Shown here one piece after another: positions 36,198-44,202 of a stretch of DNA of 64,000 nt; position 1 is the stretch's first letter, and each line of letters begins with the position of its first letter. The DNA is from an uncultured bacterium. Lineage in GTDB: Bacteria; Planctomycetota; UBA1135; GCA-002686595. Made by a program: the position numbers and the translations under genes. The notes beneath the pieces are model-generated. The model had not been told where the DNA came from, ran no database searches, and saw only the letters and a program-made list of their open reading frames with translations. The DNA lies in NCBI GenBank assembly GCA_938075305.1, contig CALJGV010000006.1:1-64000 (forward strand), given 5' to 3'.

Positions 36198-36440
36198 ATG
36201 ACTTCGTTCAACGTCCTGCTCGCACGTACGGCCGTGGTCCTTGGAGGCGCTATTGGATGCGCCGACTGGACCTTCGCCTTCCAATGATGAGGCGGTGGAG
36301 CCCGCGCCCCCGGTGGGGGCGCTCGACCCGCTGACGCACCGCGTCCCGCTGGCGGAGGCGCCGGCGGACCTGGCCCCGCGAGTGGACCTGCCGGCGGAGG
36401 CCAGGGGCCCCAAGCCGCTGGCCCCCAGTCGCCCCCGCCC
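36198..36440 (+). other. Frame-disrupted N-terminal region of the HEAT-repeat protein
   Basis: ATG 36198 has a Shine-Dalgarno-like GGGAGA 6 nt upstream and opens a lipoprotein-like signal (VVLGGAIGC) in the same frame as the downstream HEAT-repeat gene, but two consecutive TGA codons stop it at 36285-36290. From about 36288 to 36430 the strong GC-at-third-position signal moves to the +1 frame, encoding an Asp/Glu/Pro-rich linker (EAVEPAPPVGALDPLTHR). At the C runs around 36421-36440 the coding signal returns to the original frame. Two compensating shifts are therefore needed to join signal, linker and HEAT domain: either sequencing indels (the second lies in a C5 run), real mutations, or recoding. 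Confidence 0.6.
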
Positions 36441-38357
36441 ATGGGACTCCCGCAGATCCCGCTCGGCGGGCTGCCGGTGATGCCCGGTCAGGACCCCTAC
36501 GACATCGACCGCTTCGGGAAGATCGAGGACAGCGCCGACTGGCAGCTGTGGTGGTCCTTCAACAAGGACCGCTTCCTCCGCTTCACGAACATCCAGACCG
36601 GCCGCGCCTTCACGGGCAGCGATGACTTCTACCTCGGTAGCGGTCAGCGCGAGCAGGAGACCGTCGGTGGACGGGCCCAGGACCGCGTCATCGACGGGAT
36701 CCTCTCGGACGCCCTCCTCAAGGGCCTCGAGAAGGGCGGCTCCAACGAGTTCTGCCAGTCGGCCCTGATCGCCATGACGCGAGTCGGTGGCCAGAACCAA
36801 GGCAAGTTCGACTGGGTCGCCAACTGGTTCCTCGCCAACGGCACGGATGAGATGCACCCGACGGCGGCCTTCGTGCTCGGCCTGACGGGCAACGCCTCGC
36901 GCGTGGAGATGCTCCGCGAGATCGCCCTCAACACCAAGAAGGGCTGCGAGTTGATCTCTCCCGAGGGTGAGCACCCCACGGCCCGCGTGCCGATGTCCAT
37001 GCGCTCCTACGCGGCGTACGGGCTCGGCATGATCGGCGCCCGGAGCACGGACAAGCAGGTCCGGTCTCAGGTCGTACGGACCCTGATCGACATCCTCGAG
37101 AACGACGCCTCGGACGCCAACGATGCCCGCGTGGCAGCGATGATCTCCCTGGGCCTGGTTCCCCTGCACGTCGATGAGGACGTGGTGGCCTGCTACTGCG
37201 GCACCTGCGTCGTCCCCGACCCTCACACCTCCCTGCGCCCGCAGGTGACGTACCTCATGCGGTACTTCACGGCGGACGAGGAGTTCGACCCGATCCTGCG
37301 GGCCCACACGGCGACCACCCTCGGCCGCCTCGTGGCGGCGCGCCCGGACGGGATGACCGAGCGGATGAAGGAGGGCGTCTCCGAGGTCCTCGTTCGCGCC
37401 CTCGAGAAGTCCGCCCGCCAACCCCGTCAGGTGCGCGAGAGCGCCACCCTGGCCCTCGGGCTCATCGGGGACGCGGATGACGACAATACGGACAAGTGGA
37501 TTCGCTGGGCCCTCCGACGCTCGATGAAGAGCGGCGGGGACATGGAGCGTCGCTTCGCGATGATCTCCCTCGCGGAGGTCGGCGGTCACGCCGGCCAGGG
37601 CGACGAGCCCTTCGCCGGCATCGGCGACGTGCGCAACGCCCTGACCCGCGGGCTCGCCTCCGGTAAGAAGAAGGAGAAGGCGTGGGCGGCCATCGCCCTG
37701 GGCGTGCTCGGCCACGAGCTCCGCGCCAAGGGGATCGAGCCGGACTCCGGCGTCGACACCGCGCTCATGTCCTCCATGCGCTCCGCGAAGCGAGTCGCCG
37801 ACCTCGGCGCCTACTCGATCGCCATGGGCCTGCGTGGGACGCCGGACGCGGCGCCGCGCCTCTTGAAGAAGCTGGATCAGGCGCGTGACGAGGACGCCCG
37901 CGGCTACGTGGCCATGTCCCTAGGCATGGTCGGCGCCCGCGAGGCCATCGAGTCGCTCCAGGAGACCTTGGTGGACGCGGAGGAGCAGCCGCTCCTTCAG
38001 ACCCGCACCGGGTTGGCACTGGGCATGCTGGGCGACGAGAGCGTCGCCGAGTCCTTGCTCGAGGTCCTCGACAAGTCCCTCGATGACGAGGAGAGCGAGG
38101 CGCGGCAGATCGCTGCCGTCTCGGCCCTCGGCTACATCGGAGACAAGCGCGGCGTGGAGATCCTCTGCGAGATCGTGGTGGACAAGGAGGACAAGTACTC
38201 CGTCGCCGTCCGCGAGTCCGCGGTGGTGGCACTCGGCCTCTGCGGTGACCGCACCTCCCGCCCCTGGCGGACGATGCTCACCCTGGGCTCGAACTACCTC
38301 GCCAACACCAAGACCCTCACGAGCGGGGACGGCACCGGCGTCCTCGACCTCAAGTAG
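36441..38357 (+). CDS. HEAT-repeat protein (N-terminus lies in disrupted frame upstream)
   Basis: The open part encodes 638 aa from ATG 36441. It is composed of many HEAT/PBS-lyase-like helical repeats with recurring 'SLGLIGDxxA'-type units (LALGLIGDADDD, AVSALGYIGDKRGVEIL, VVALGLCGD), expected to form a solenoid for protein binding. The true start is probably 36198, giving a lipoprotein signal and linker, but that needs two compensating frameshifts. If only 36441 onward is translated, the protein would lack a signal peptide. Such HEAT lipoproteins are frequent in Planctomycetota and usually have no known function. A hairpin follows before the next gene. Confidence 0.75.
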   Translation: MGLPQIPLGGLPVMPGQDPYDIDRFGKIEDSADWQLWWSFNKDRFLRFTNIQTGRAFTGSDDFYLGSGQREQETVGGRAQDRVIDGILSDALLKGLEKGGSNEFCQSALIAMTRVGGQNQGKFDWVANWFLANGTDEMHPTAAFVLGLTGNASRVEMLREIALNTKKGCELISPEGEHPTARVPMSMRSYAAYGLGMIGARSTDKQVRSQVVRTLIDILENDASDANDARVAAMISLGLVPLHVDEDVVACYCGTCVVPDPHTSLRPQVTYLMRYFTADEEFDPILRAHTATTLGRLVAARPDGMTERMKEGVSEVLVRALEKSARQPRQVRESATLALGLIGDADDDNTDKWIRWALRRSMKSGGDMERRFAMISLAEVGGHAGQGDEPFAGIGDVRNALTRGLASGKKKEKAWAAIALGVLGHELRAKGIEPDSGVDTALMSSMRSAKRVADLGAYSIAMGLRGTPDAAPRLLKKLDQARDEDARGYVAMSLGMVGAREAIESLQETLVDAEEQPLLQTRTGLALGMLGDESVAESLLEVLDKSLDDEESEARQIAAVSALGYIGDKRGVEILCEIVVDKEDKYSVAVRESAVVALGLCGDRTSRPWRTMLTLGSNYLANTKTLTSGDGTGVLDLK

Positions 38358-38405
38358 GTCCCCCTCCCTAGGCAAGGCCGCTGGCGATGTCCGGCGGCCG
38401 TGCAT

Positions 38406-38411
38406 TAGGCT
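38406..38411 (+). promoter_or_regulatory. -10-like TAGGCT upstream of the zincin gene
   Basis: TAGGCT lies 40 nt before ATG 38452, after the HEAT gene; the hairpin at 38415-38446 would occupy almost the whole predicted leader. Confidence 0.35.
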
Positions 38412-38414
38412 CAA

Positions 38415-38446
38415 GGGCCCCGCGGAGCGCTCGCTCCCCGGGGCCC
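38415..38446 (+). terminator. Long GC-rich hairpin between HEAT and zincin genes
   Basis: GGGCCCC and GGAGCG arms pair with CGCTCC and GGGGCCC, giving 7- and 6-bp stems separated by an internal bulge and a tight loop. It ends 5 nt before ATG 38452. It may be the terminator of the HEAT gene, or a 5' leader hairpin that limits translation of the zincin if transcription starts at the TAGGCT just upstream. Confidence 0.45.
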
Positions 38447-38451
38447 TTCCC

Positions 38452-39462
38452 ATGCGCTGGACCCGCCTCCCCCTCGACAGGCTGCTCGACGTCCCCATCA
38501 AGGACCTCGGGCTCACCCTGGAGGCCTCGCCTCTCCAGGCGCGGCTGGAGGAGCTGCACGCGGAGCTCGAGCGGCGTTCGATCACCTTCCGGCCCTACGC
38601 GTGGCTGTCCACGGAGTGGTTCACGCCCGACGACGCCACCGGCTTCGCGGTCCCCTTCTACCTTGCCCACCCGCGCCTCGTTCGACTGGAGCGCACGCAG
38701 ATGCTCGAGGTCGAGGGTGCGACACGCGAGGGCTGCATGAAGATCATGCGCCACGAGGCCGCCCACGCGCTGGACAACGCCTACGGGCTGCGCCGCCGCC
38801 GCCGGTGGCGGGAGGTGTTCGGCCGCGCAAGCGAGCCCTACCGCAGCTCCTACACCCCGGATCCGAACAGCCGCTCCTTCGTCCAGCACCTCGACTACTG
38901 GTACTCCCAGAGCCACCCCCTCGAGGACTTCGCGGAGACCTTCGCCGTATGGCTCCGGCCGGGGAGCCACTGGCGTAAGCGCTATGCGGGCTGGGCCGCC
39001 CTGACGAAGCTCGAGTTCATGCAGGAGCTCATGGGGACCGTCGGCAACGAGGCTCCTCAGCGGAGGACGCGCCGCCGTGAGGAGCCGCTCGCCCGCGTCC
39101 GGATGACGCTCCGCGAGTACTACGAACGCAAGAAGGCGATCTACGCAAGCGAGGGGACTCCGGCGTTCAATGGCCAGCTCCGCCACTCCTTCCCTCGCAG
39201 CGACGGTCCCGCGGACGGCGCTCCCCGCCTCGCCCCCTTCCTGCGCAAGCAGCGCGACCGCCTGGTGCGCCAGGTGGCCGCCGCCACCGGCCAGCACCGC
39301 TACCTCCTGGACCACGTCGTCCGGGAGATGACCCTGCGCGCACGCACCGAGGACCTGCGGATCCCGCGTGGAGAAGAGGACGCCCTCCTGGACTCGGCCA
39401 TCCTGCTCACCTCGCTCTCGTCCCAGTTCGTCTACGGGGGTCACCCCAGGTACCACCGATGA
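38452..39462 (+). CDS. Putative zinc metallopeptidase (HEAAH zincin)
   Basis: 336 aa, cytoplasmic by appearance (no signal peptide). The motif RHEAAHALDNAYG (His101-Glu102, His105) is a classical HExxH zinc site, and SHPLEDFAETFAVWL (about 154-168) supplies a plausible third ligand, an arrangement resembling the Peptidase_Mx type of putative zinc metallopeptidase. The C-terminal 150 aa are basic and helical. ATG 38452 is preferred; the longer in-frame reading lies inside the HEAT gene. It overlaps the ATP-grasp gene by ATGA, so the two products are almost certainly made together. The substrate is unknown; a peptide made or modified by the partner is the natural hypothesis. Confidence 0.75.
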   Translation: MRWTRLPLDRLLDVPIKDLGLTLEASPLQARLEELHAELERRSITFRPYAWLSTEWFTPDDATGFAVPFYLAHPRLVRLERTQMLEVEGATREGCMKIMRHEAAHALDNAYGLRRRRRWREVFGRASEPYRSSYTPDPNSRSFVQHLDYWYSQSHPLEDFAETFAVWLRPGSHWRKRYAGWAALTKLEFMQELMGTVGNEAPQRRTRRREEPLARVRMTLREYYERKKAIYASEGTPAFNGQLRHSFPRSDGPADGAPRLAPFLRKQRDRLVRQVAAATGQHRYLLDHVVREMTLRARTEDLRIPRGEEDALLDSAILLTSLSSQFVYGGHPRYHR

Positions 39463-40493
39463 CCAAGCGGAAGCTCCGCGTCGCCGTCCTCATGCACGCC
39501 CACCTCGCGCCGCCGGAGTCCCTGGAGGGGCTCACGGAGACGCAGATGAACATCATCAAGCAGGAGCTGGACGTGTGCACGACGCTCAAGGCCCTGGGCC
39601 ATGAGGTCATTCAGGTGCCCGTGGTCGACGAACTCGCGCCGATTCGCATCTCCCTCAAGGAGCGCAAGCCGCACATCGCCTTCAACCTGCTCACCCACTT
39701 CCACGACGCGGGGATCTATGACTCGGCCGTCGTGTCCTGGTTGGAGCTCATGAAGCAGCTCTACACCGGCTGCAACCCGCGGGGCCTGCTGGCGGCGAAC
39801 GACAAGGCGCTGTTCAAGAAGGTGCTCGCCTATCACCGGATCCGCGCTCCGCGCTTCTTCGTCGTGCCCCGCGGCAAGCGCCTTCCCCGGCTCCCGAAGG
39901 GCCTGCGATGGCCGCTGTTCGTCAAGTCCCGCAGCGAGCACGCCTCCACCGGCATCAGCCAGGCCTCGATCGTTCACGACCTCGACCAGCTCCAGAGCCG
40001 GGTGACCTACATCCACGAGGCGGTCGGGACCGGCGCGCTCTGCGAGGAGTACATCGAAGGCCGTGAGCTCACGGTGGGTGTGCTCGGGAACAAGCGCGTG
40101 GAGATCAGCCCGATCTGGGAGCTGTTCATGGATGACCTCCCCGCGGGGGTCGCCAACATCGCTACCAGCCGCGTGAAGTGGGACCCCGAGTACCAGCGCA
40201 AGATCGGCCTGCGGACGGGGCCCGCCGAGGACCTGGACGCCGCCACGGTGGAGCGCATCCGGCGCACGGCCCGGCGCATCCACCGGGCGGTGGGACTCTC
40301 GGGGTACAGCCGAATCGACATGCGCATGGATTCGGACGGGCAGGTCTGGATCCTGGAGGCCAACCCCAACCCTGACCTGTGCTTCGGCGAGGACTTCGCG
40401 GAGAGCTTCGAGCGCCGGGGCTACAGCTACCCGCAGCTGATCCAGAAGATCCTGAACCTGGGCCTGCGCTACGAGGCGCCCTGGATGGGCTGA
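39459..40493 (+). CDS. ATP-grasp ligase, D-Ala-D-Ala-ligase-like
   Basis: 344 aa. The ATP-grasp core has the Lys strand (PLFVKSRSEHASTGIS, about 148-163), EEYIEGRELTVGVLG (about 190-204) and the Mg-binding segment RIDMRMDSDGQVWILEANPNPDL (about 285-307, split as Asp and Glu-x-Asn ligands). The N-terminal domain (HIAFNLLTHFHDAG) resembles Ddl enzymes but differs in the substrate loop, and no Ser-Tyr pair diagnostic of Ddl is obvious. It probably forms an amide or peptide bond from a carboxylate. Translationally coupled to the HEAAH zincin. It could be a genuine Ddl for the wall cluster nearby, but I consider a dedicated peptide ligase more likely. Confidence 0.8.
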   Translation: MTKRKLRVAVLMHAHLAPPESLEGLTETQMNIIKQELDVCTTLKALGHEVIQVPVVDELAPIRISLKERKPHIAFNLLTHFHDAGIYDSAVVSWLELMKQLYTGCNPRGLLAANDKALFKKVLAYHRIRAPRFFVVPRGKRLPRLPKGLRWPLFVKSRSEHASTGISQASIVHDLDQLQSRVTYIHEAVGTGALCEEYIEGRELTVGVLGNKRVEISPIWELFMDDLPAGVANIATSRVKWDPEYQRKIGLRTGPAEDLDAATVERIRRTARRIHRAVGLSGYSRIDMRMDSDGQVWILEANPNPDLCFGEDFAESFERRGYSYPQLIQKILNLGLRYEAPWMG

Positions 40494-40526
40494 GAGCGAG
40501 CCAGGATCGACCGGCCCTCAGCCCAT
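40485..40526. terminator. Inverted repeat between convergent ATP-grasp and thrS genes
   Basis: A perfect 10-bp inverted repeat (40485-40494 and 40517-40526) with a 22-nt loop spans the convergent gap. It is symmetric, so it could serve both genes; there is no U-tract on either side. Confidence 0.3.
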
Positions 40527-40536
40527 GGAGCGGCGC

Positions 40537-42360
40537 TCACTCCGGGGCGCCGGCGTCTGCCCCAGGCTCACCGGCTTCGGGCGTCTCCAACGAGCGCTCC
40601 TCGCGCAGGCCCCGGATCATCGCCACAAAGGTGTCGAAGGGGACGACCTGCTGCTCGCGGGTCCCGCGGCGCCGAACCGCGACCGTACCCTCCGCCGCCT
40701 CTCGCTCGCCGGCGATCAGCATGTAGGGCACCTGCTCCTTCTGGGCCTGCTTGATCTTCTTGTTCATGTGCCCGACCTCCAGCATGGCGTCGACCCGGAA
40801 CAGCTCCGACTCCAGCGCGTCCGCGATCTTGCGGGCGTAGGGCGAGTGCTCCTCTCGAATCGGAATCACCGCCACCTGGGTCGGCGCGATCCAGAAGGGG
40901 AACTTGCCGCCGAAGTGCTCGATCAGGCCCCCCACGAAGCGCTCGAGCGAGCCGAGGATCGCGCGGTGCACCATGATCGGGCGCTTGAGGCCGCCGTCGG
41001 AGTCGGTGTAGTTCAGGTCGAAGCGCTCGGGCAGGTTGAAGTCGCACTGGATCGTGCTGTTCTGCCACTCGCGCCCGAGGGCGTCCTTGATCTTGTAGTC
41101 GATCTTGGGCCCGTAGAAGGCCCCTCCGCCCTCATCGAGCTCGAGCTCCAGGCCGACGATCTTGGCCGCCTCCTCCAGGGATGCGGTCGCCCGGGCCCAG
41201 ATGGCCTCGTCACCGATGGTCTTCTCCGACGGGCGCGTGGCGAGGTACGCCTTGTACTCGAAGCCGAAGGTGGTGAGCACCTTGTCGATGAGCCGGCAGA
41301 CACCCGCGATCTCCTCCGCGAGCTGCTCCGGCGTGCAGAAGATGTGGGCGTCGTCCTGGGTGAAGCCGCGGACGCGGAGCATGCCGTGCACGACCCCGCT
41401 TCGCTCGTATCGATACACCGTGCCGAGCTCGGCCCAGCGCAGGGGGAGCTCACGGTAGCTCCGGCCGCGATCCTTGTAGATCAGCGCGTGGCCGGGGCAG
41501 TTCATCGGCTTGACGCGGTACGGGAAGGCGTCGAGCTCCATGGGCGCGTACATCATCTCCCCGTAGTTTTCCAGGTGGCCCGACACAGCGAAGAGGCTCT
41601 CCCTGGAGACGTGGGGCGTGTAGACGGGCTTGTAGCCACCGCGCGTATGGAGGTCCCACCAAAACTGCTCGAGCTCGCGCCGGACGGTCCCGAGGTTCGG
41701 GTGCCAGAAGACGAAGCCCGCGCCCGCCTCGGCGTGCACGCTGAACAGGTCGAGGTCCGTGCCGAGCTTGCGGTGGTCTCGCTTCTTGACCTCCTCGAGC
41801 CACTCGAGGTGATCGGCGAGCTCCTCCTTGGTCCAGAAGGCGGTCCCGTAGATGCGCTGCATCATCGGGTTCTTCTCGTCCCCTCTCCAGTAAGCCCCTG
41901 CCACGTGCTGGAGCTTGAAGTGGAACTGGTGGTCCTTGAGCGAATCCACATGGGGCCCCTCGCAAAGGTCGCCCCAGCGATCGTCCCCCTCACCGTGGGA
42001 GTAGAACGTGATCTCCTCTCCCTCGGGGATCAGGTCGAGCCCCTCGAGCTTGAAGGTCTGCCCCCAGCTCTCGAGGCGCGCCCTGGCATCTTCGCGGGTC
42101 AGGGTCTCCTTCTCGATCGCAGGAGAGCGCTTGGCGATGCGCCGCATCTCCTTCTCGATCTTCCGCAGGTCCTTGTCGGTCAGCGGCTCTGGCAGATCGA
42201 AGTCGTAGTAGAAGCCGTGCTCGATGGACGGCCCGAAGCCGAACTGCGCGCCGGGGATCAGCTTCTGAACCGCGGAGGCCATGAGGTGAGCCACCGAGTG
42301 TCGGAGCGTCGACAGGGGAAAGGGCCCCTCGACCTGAGGAACCGGATCAACCTGGGTCAT
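40537..42360 (-). CDS. thrS: Threonyl-tRNA synthetase (without TGS domain)
   Basis: 607 aa from ATG 42360 (an in-frame GTG at 42399 would add 13 residues). Charges tRNA-Thr. The protein begins almost directly with the N2 editing domain (HSVAHLM, DLCEGPHV), so the N-terminal TGS domain found in E. coli ThrRS is missing, as in some other bacteria. The class II core has motif 2 (YRYERSG) and the zinc ligands in MNCPGHALIY and QDDAHIFC, and the anticodon domain follows (GKFPFWIAPTQVAVIPI). No infC-rpmI-rplT cluster follows. A TAGACT at 42461-42466 could be its promoter, with a leader of about 95 nt. Confidence 0.97.
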   Translation of the reverse strand: MTQVDPVPQVEGPFPLSTLRHSVAHLMASAVQKLIPGAQFGFGPSIEHGFYYDFDLPEPLTDKDLRKIEKEMRRIAKRSPAIEKETLTREDARARLESWGQTFKLEGLDLIPEGEEITFYSHGEGDDRWGDLCEGPHVDSLKDHQFHFKLQHVAGAYWRGDEKNPMMQRIYGTAFWTKEELADHLEWLEEVKKRDHRKLGTDLDLFSVHAEAGAGFVFWHPNLGTVRRELEQFWWDLHTRGGYKPVYTPHVSRESLFAVSGHLENYGEMMYAPMELDAFPYRVKPMNCPGHALIYKDRGRSYRELPLRWAELGTVYRYERSGVVHGMLRVRGFTQDDAHIFCTPEQLAEEIAGVCRLIDKVLTTFGFEYKAYLATRPSEKTIGDEAIWARATASLEEAAKIVGLELELDEGGGAFYGPKIDYKIKDALGREWQNSTIQCDFNLPERFDLNYTDSDGGLKRPIMVHRAILGSLERFVGGLIEHFGGKFPFWIAPTQVAVIPIREEHSPYARKIADALESELFRVDAMLEVGHMNKKIKQAQKEQVPYMLIAGEREAAEGTVAVRRRGTREQQVVPFDTFVAMIRGLREERSLETPEAGEPGADAGAPE

Positions 42361-42460
42361 CTTCTTGTCGCGGGATCGTTGGCTCCGAGGGCCCCCCACC
42401 TGAGGGCTCCGGAGACGAGGGCGCTCCCGGTCGGCGGCCTCGTGGAGAGATGAAGTCGTG

Positions 42461-42466
42461 AGTCTA
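42461..42466 (-). promoter_or_regulatory. -10-like TAGACT, candidate thrS promoter
   Basis: TAGACT on the minus strand lies about 100 nt before the thrS ATG in the divergent gap with the DJ-1/PfpI gene. No T-box-like leader is recognised in the intervening sequence. Confidence 0.3.
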
Positions 42467-42550
42467 GACCCTTGGCCTGCGGGTTCACCGCGCTCCCCCT
42501 CGCATTTCTGTCCCGCGGTATCTCGTACCGCGACCGGCCTCCCTCGCGCC

Positions 42551-42556
42551 TATGAT
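42551..42556 (+). promoter_or_regulatory. -10-like TATGAT upstream of the DJ-1/PfpI gene
   Basis: TATGAT lies 24 nt before ATG 42581, and unlike most genes here a clear Shine-Dalgarno GGAGG (42568-42572) sits 8 nt before the ATG, which fixes the start at 42581. Confidence 0.5.
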
Positions 42557-42580
42557 CTCGACGACCTGGAGGCCACCTGC

Positions 42581-43213
42581 ATGGACATCGTCATCTACCT
42601 CTTCGAGGGCATCACCGCCCTCGACGCCGTCGGTCCCTACGAGGTGCTGACCCGACTCCCCGGGGCGAACGTGCGCTTCGTGGGCCCCGAGCGCGGGTCC
42701 GCGCGGACCGACAACGGCGCCCTCGCCCTGGTCTGCGACGCCGGGCGAGATGAGATCGAGCGCGCCGACATCTTGCTGATGCCCGGCGGCTTCGGGACCC
42801 GCCGTCTGGAAGGCGATGAGGAGCTCCTCGAGTGGGTACGGCGCATCGACCGCACCACGACCACGACCATGTCCGTCTGCACGGGCGCCATGGTCCTCGC
42901 CGCCGCGGGCCTCCTGGAGGGACGGGAGGCCACCACCCACTGGGTCTCCCTCGAGCGGCTCGCCGAGTACGGGGCAGTCCCGACCGAGCGGCGAGTGGTG
43001 ACCTCGGGGAAGTACATCACGGCAGCCGGCGTCTCCGCGGGCATCGACATGGCACTGGAGTTCGCCGCGCGGACCGCCGGGGACGAGCTGGCCATGACCC
43101 TGCAGCTGGGCATCGAGTACGACCCGGCTCCGCCCTTCGACTGCGGGTCCCCCCGGAAGGCACCGCCGGAGATCGCGGAGTCCATCCGCGCGCGCTTCCG
43201 CGCCCGTAGCTAG
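42581..43213 (+). CDS. DJ-1/PfpI family protein (isonitrile-hydratase-like)
   Basis: 210-aa single-domain protein. The nucleophile elbow SVCTGAMVLAAAGLL has Cys100 and the conserved acidic residue in the N-terminal strand (FEGITALDAVGP), as in isonitrile hydratases and the N-terminal domain of GlxA-type AraC regulators; no DNA-binding domain is attached. The start at ATG 42581 is set by a GGAGG ribosome-binding site; longer readings are not supported. Its stop codon overlaps the murB stop from the other strand. Likely a hydratase, deglycase-like or stress enzyme; the exact reaction is not determinable. Confidence 0.85.
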   Translation: MDIVIYLFEGITALDAVGPYEVLTRLPGANVRFVGPERGSARTDNGALALVCDAGRDEIERADILLMPGGFGTRRLEGDEELLEWVRRIDRTTTTTMSVCTGAMVLAAAGLLEGREATTHWVSLERLAEYGAVPTERRVVTSGKYITAAGVSAGIDMALEFAARTAGDELAMTLQLGIEYDPAPPFDCGSPRKAPPEIAESIRARFRARS

Positions 43214-44202
43214 GTCGCCGCGCGCTCCCCGTCACCGCGCCAGAGCTTGACCTCGCACTCGAGCTCGAGCCCGGTGCGCTGGGCCACGAGGTCCTGGATC
43301 TCCTCGATCAACCCGAAGACGTCCGCCGCCGTCGCGGCGCCCTGGTTGATGAGGAAGTTCCCGTGGCGCTCGGAGATCGTGGCGTCCCCTCGGCGCCGGC
43401 CCTTGCCGCCCGCCTCGTCCACGAGGAGGCCCGCGGTCTTTCCGCCGGAGCGCTCGGGGTCGGGGTTCTTGAACACGCAGCCCGCGCTGCGCTCGGTGAC
43501 CGGCTGCACAGCGTTCTTGCGGCGCAGGTACTCCTTGGACGCCTCGGCGACCTCGATCTTCGAGCGAGGCTCGAAGCGCAGGACGGCGCCCGCCACGATG
43601 GCGTCGCCGAGCCTCCCGTCGCGATAGACGGGGTCCCAGTCGTTCCGCGTGATGTCCTCCATCTCGCCGGCGGCGTTGACGACGCGGATCCGCTCGACCA
43701 CATCGCTCATCTGCCAGAGGGTCCCGTCGCGGTCCTTGCCGCCGGCGTTCATGGCGATGCCTCCCCCCACTTGCCCCGGGACTCCGGCCATCTTCTCGAG
43801 GCCCGAGTAGCCCAGGTCACGGGCCGCCCGGCACAGCTTGGGGAGGGGCGCACCGCTCCACACGACGAGGCGCGGGTCCTCTGCGGGGTCCGCGGGCGCG
43901 ACGCGGGCCGAGGGCAGCTGCTCGTCGAGGGTCTCCTCCGCGCTCGGGTCCCCCGGACGGAAGATCCGGTTGAGCCGCTCGGTGGAGATCACCACGCCGT
44001 CGAGCCCCGAGTCGTCGATGACGACGTTGGCTCCTCCCCCGAGGATGCGCATGGGGATCCCATACTCACGAGCGGCCACGATGGCCTCTCGGAGCTGCTC
44101 GGGGTCCGCCGGCTCGAGGAGCCAGGCGACCGGCCCCCCCACCCGGAGCGTCGTGCGCTCCTTGAGGTCAGCCCCTGGAAGTGAAGCGCAGGGCCAGTGC
44201 AT
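43210..44202 (-). CDS. murB: UDP-N-acetylenolpyruvoylglucosamine reductase
   Basis: 330-aa FAD/NADPH enzyme that completes UDP-MurNAc synthesis. The FAD-binding LRVGGPVAWL, ILGGGANVVI and AGVPGQVGGGIAMNAGG segments are present. The C-terminal catalytic segment reads RSAGCVFKNPDPE, typical of the shorter type-II MurB, but with Cys where E. coli has the proton-donating Ser229. The start at 44202 overlaps the murC end by 35 nt; alternative internal starts are possible but would remove part of the first strand. Last gene of the dcw run; the DJ-1/PfpI gene lies convergent. Confidence 0.95.
   Translation of the reverse strand: MHWPCASLPGADLKERTTLRVGGPVAWLLEPADPEQLREAIVAAREYGIPMRILGGGANVVIDDSGLDGVVISTERLNRIFRPGDPSAEETLDEQLPSARVAPADPAEDPRLVVWSGAPLPKLCRAARDLGYSGLEKMAGVPGQVGGGIAMNAGGKDRDGTLWQMSDVVERIRVVNAAGEMEDITRNDWDPVYRDGRLGDAIVAGAVLRFEPRSKIEVAEASKEYLRRKNAVQPVTERSAGCVFKNPDPERSGGKTAGLLVDEAGGKGRRRGDATISERHGNFLINQGAATAADVFGLIEEIQDLVAQRTGLELECEVKLWRGDGERAAT

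Noticed and set aside
36285-36290. Two in-frame TGA codons read as selenocysteine, given selA in the window
   Set aside because: Two adjacent Sec residues followed by a Gly/Pro-rich stretch with poor codon use is implausible; the coding signal clearly moves to another frame at this point.
39459-40493. Straightforward ddl (D-Ala-D-Ala ligase) call
   Set aside because: ATP-grasp metal motifs fit, but the substrate-loop signature of Ddl is not evident and the coupling to a zincin points elsewhere; left as Ddl-like only.
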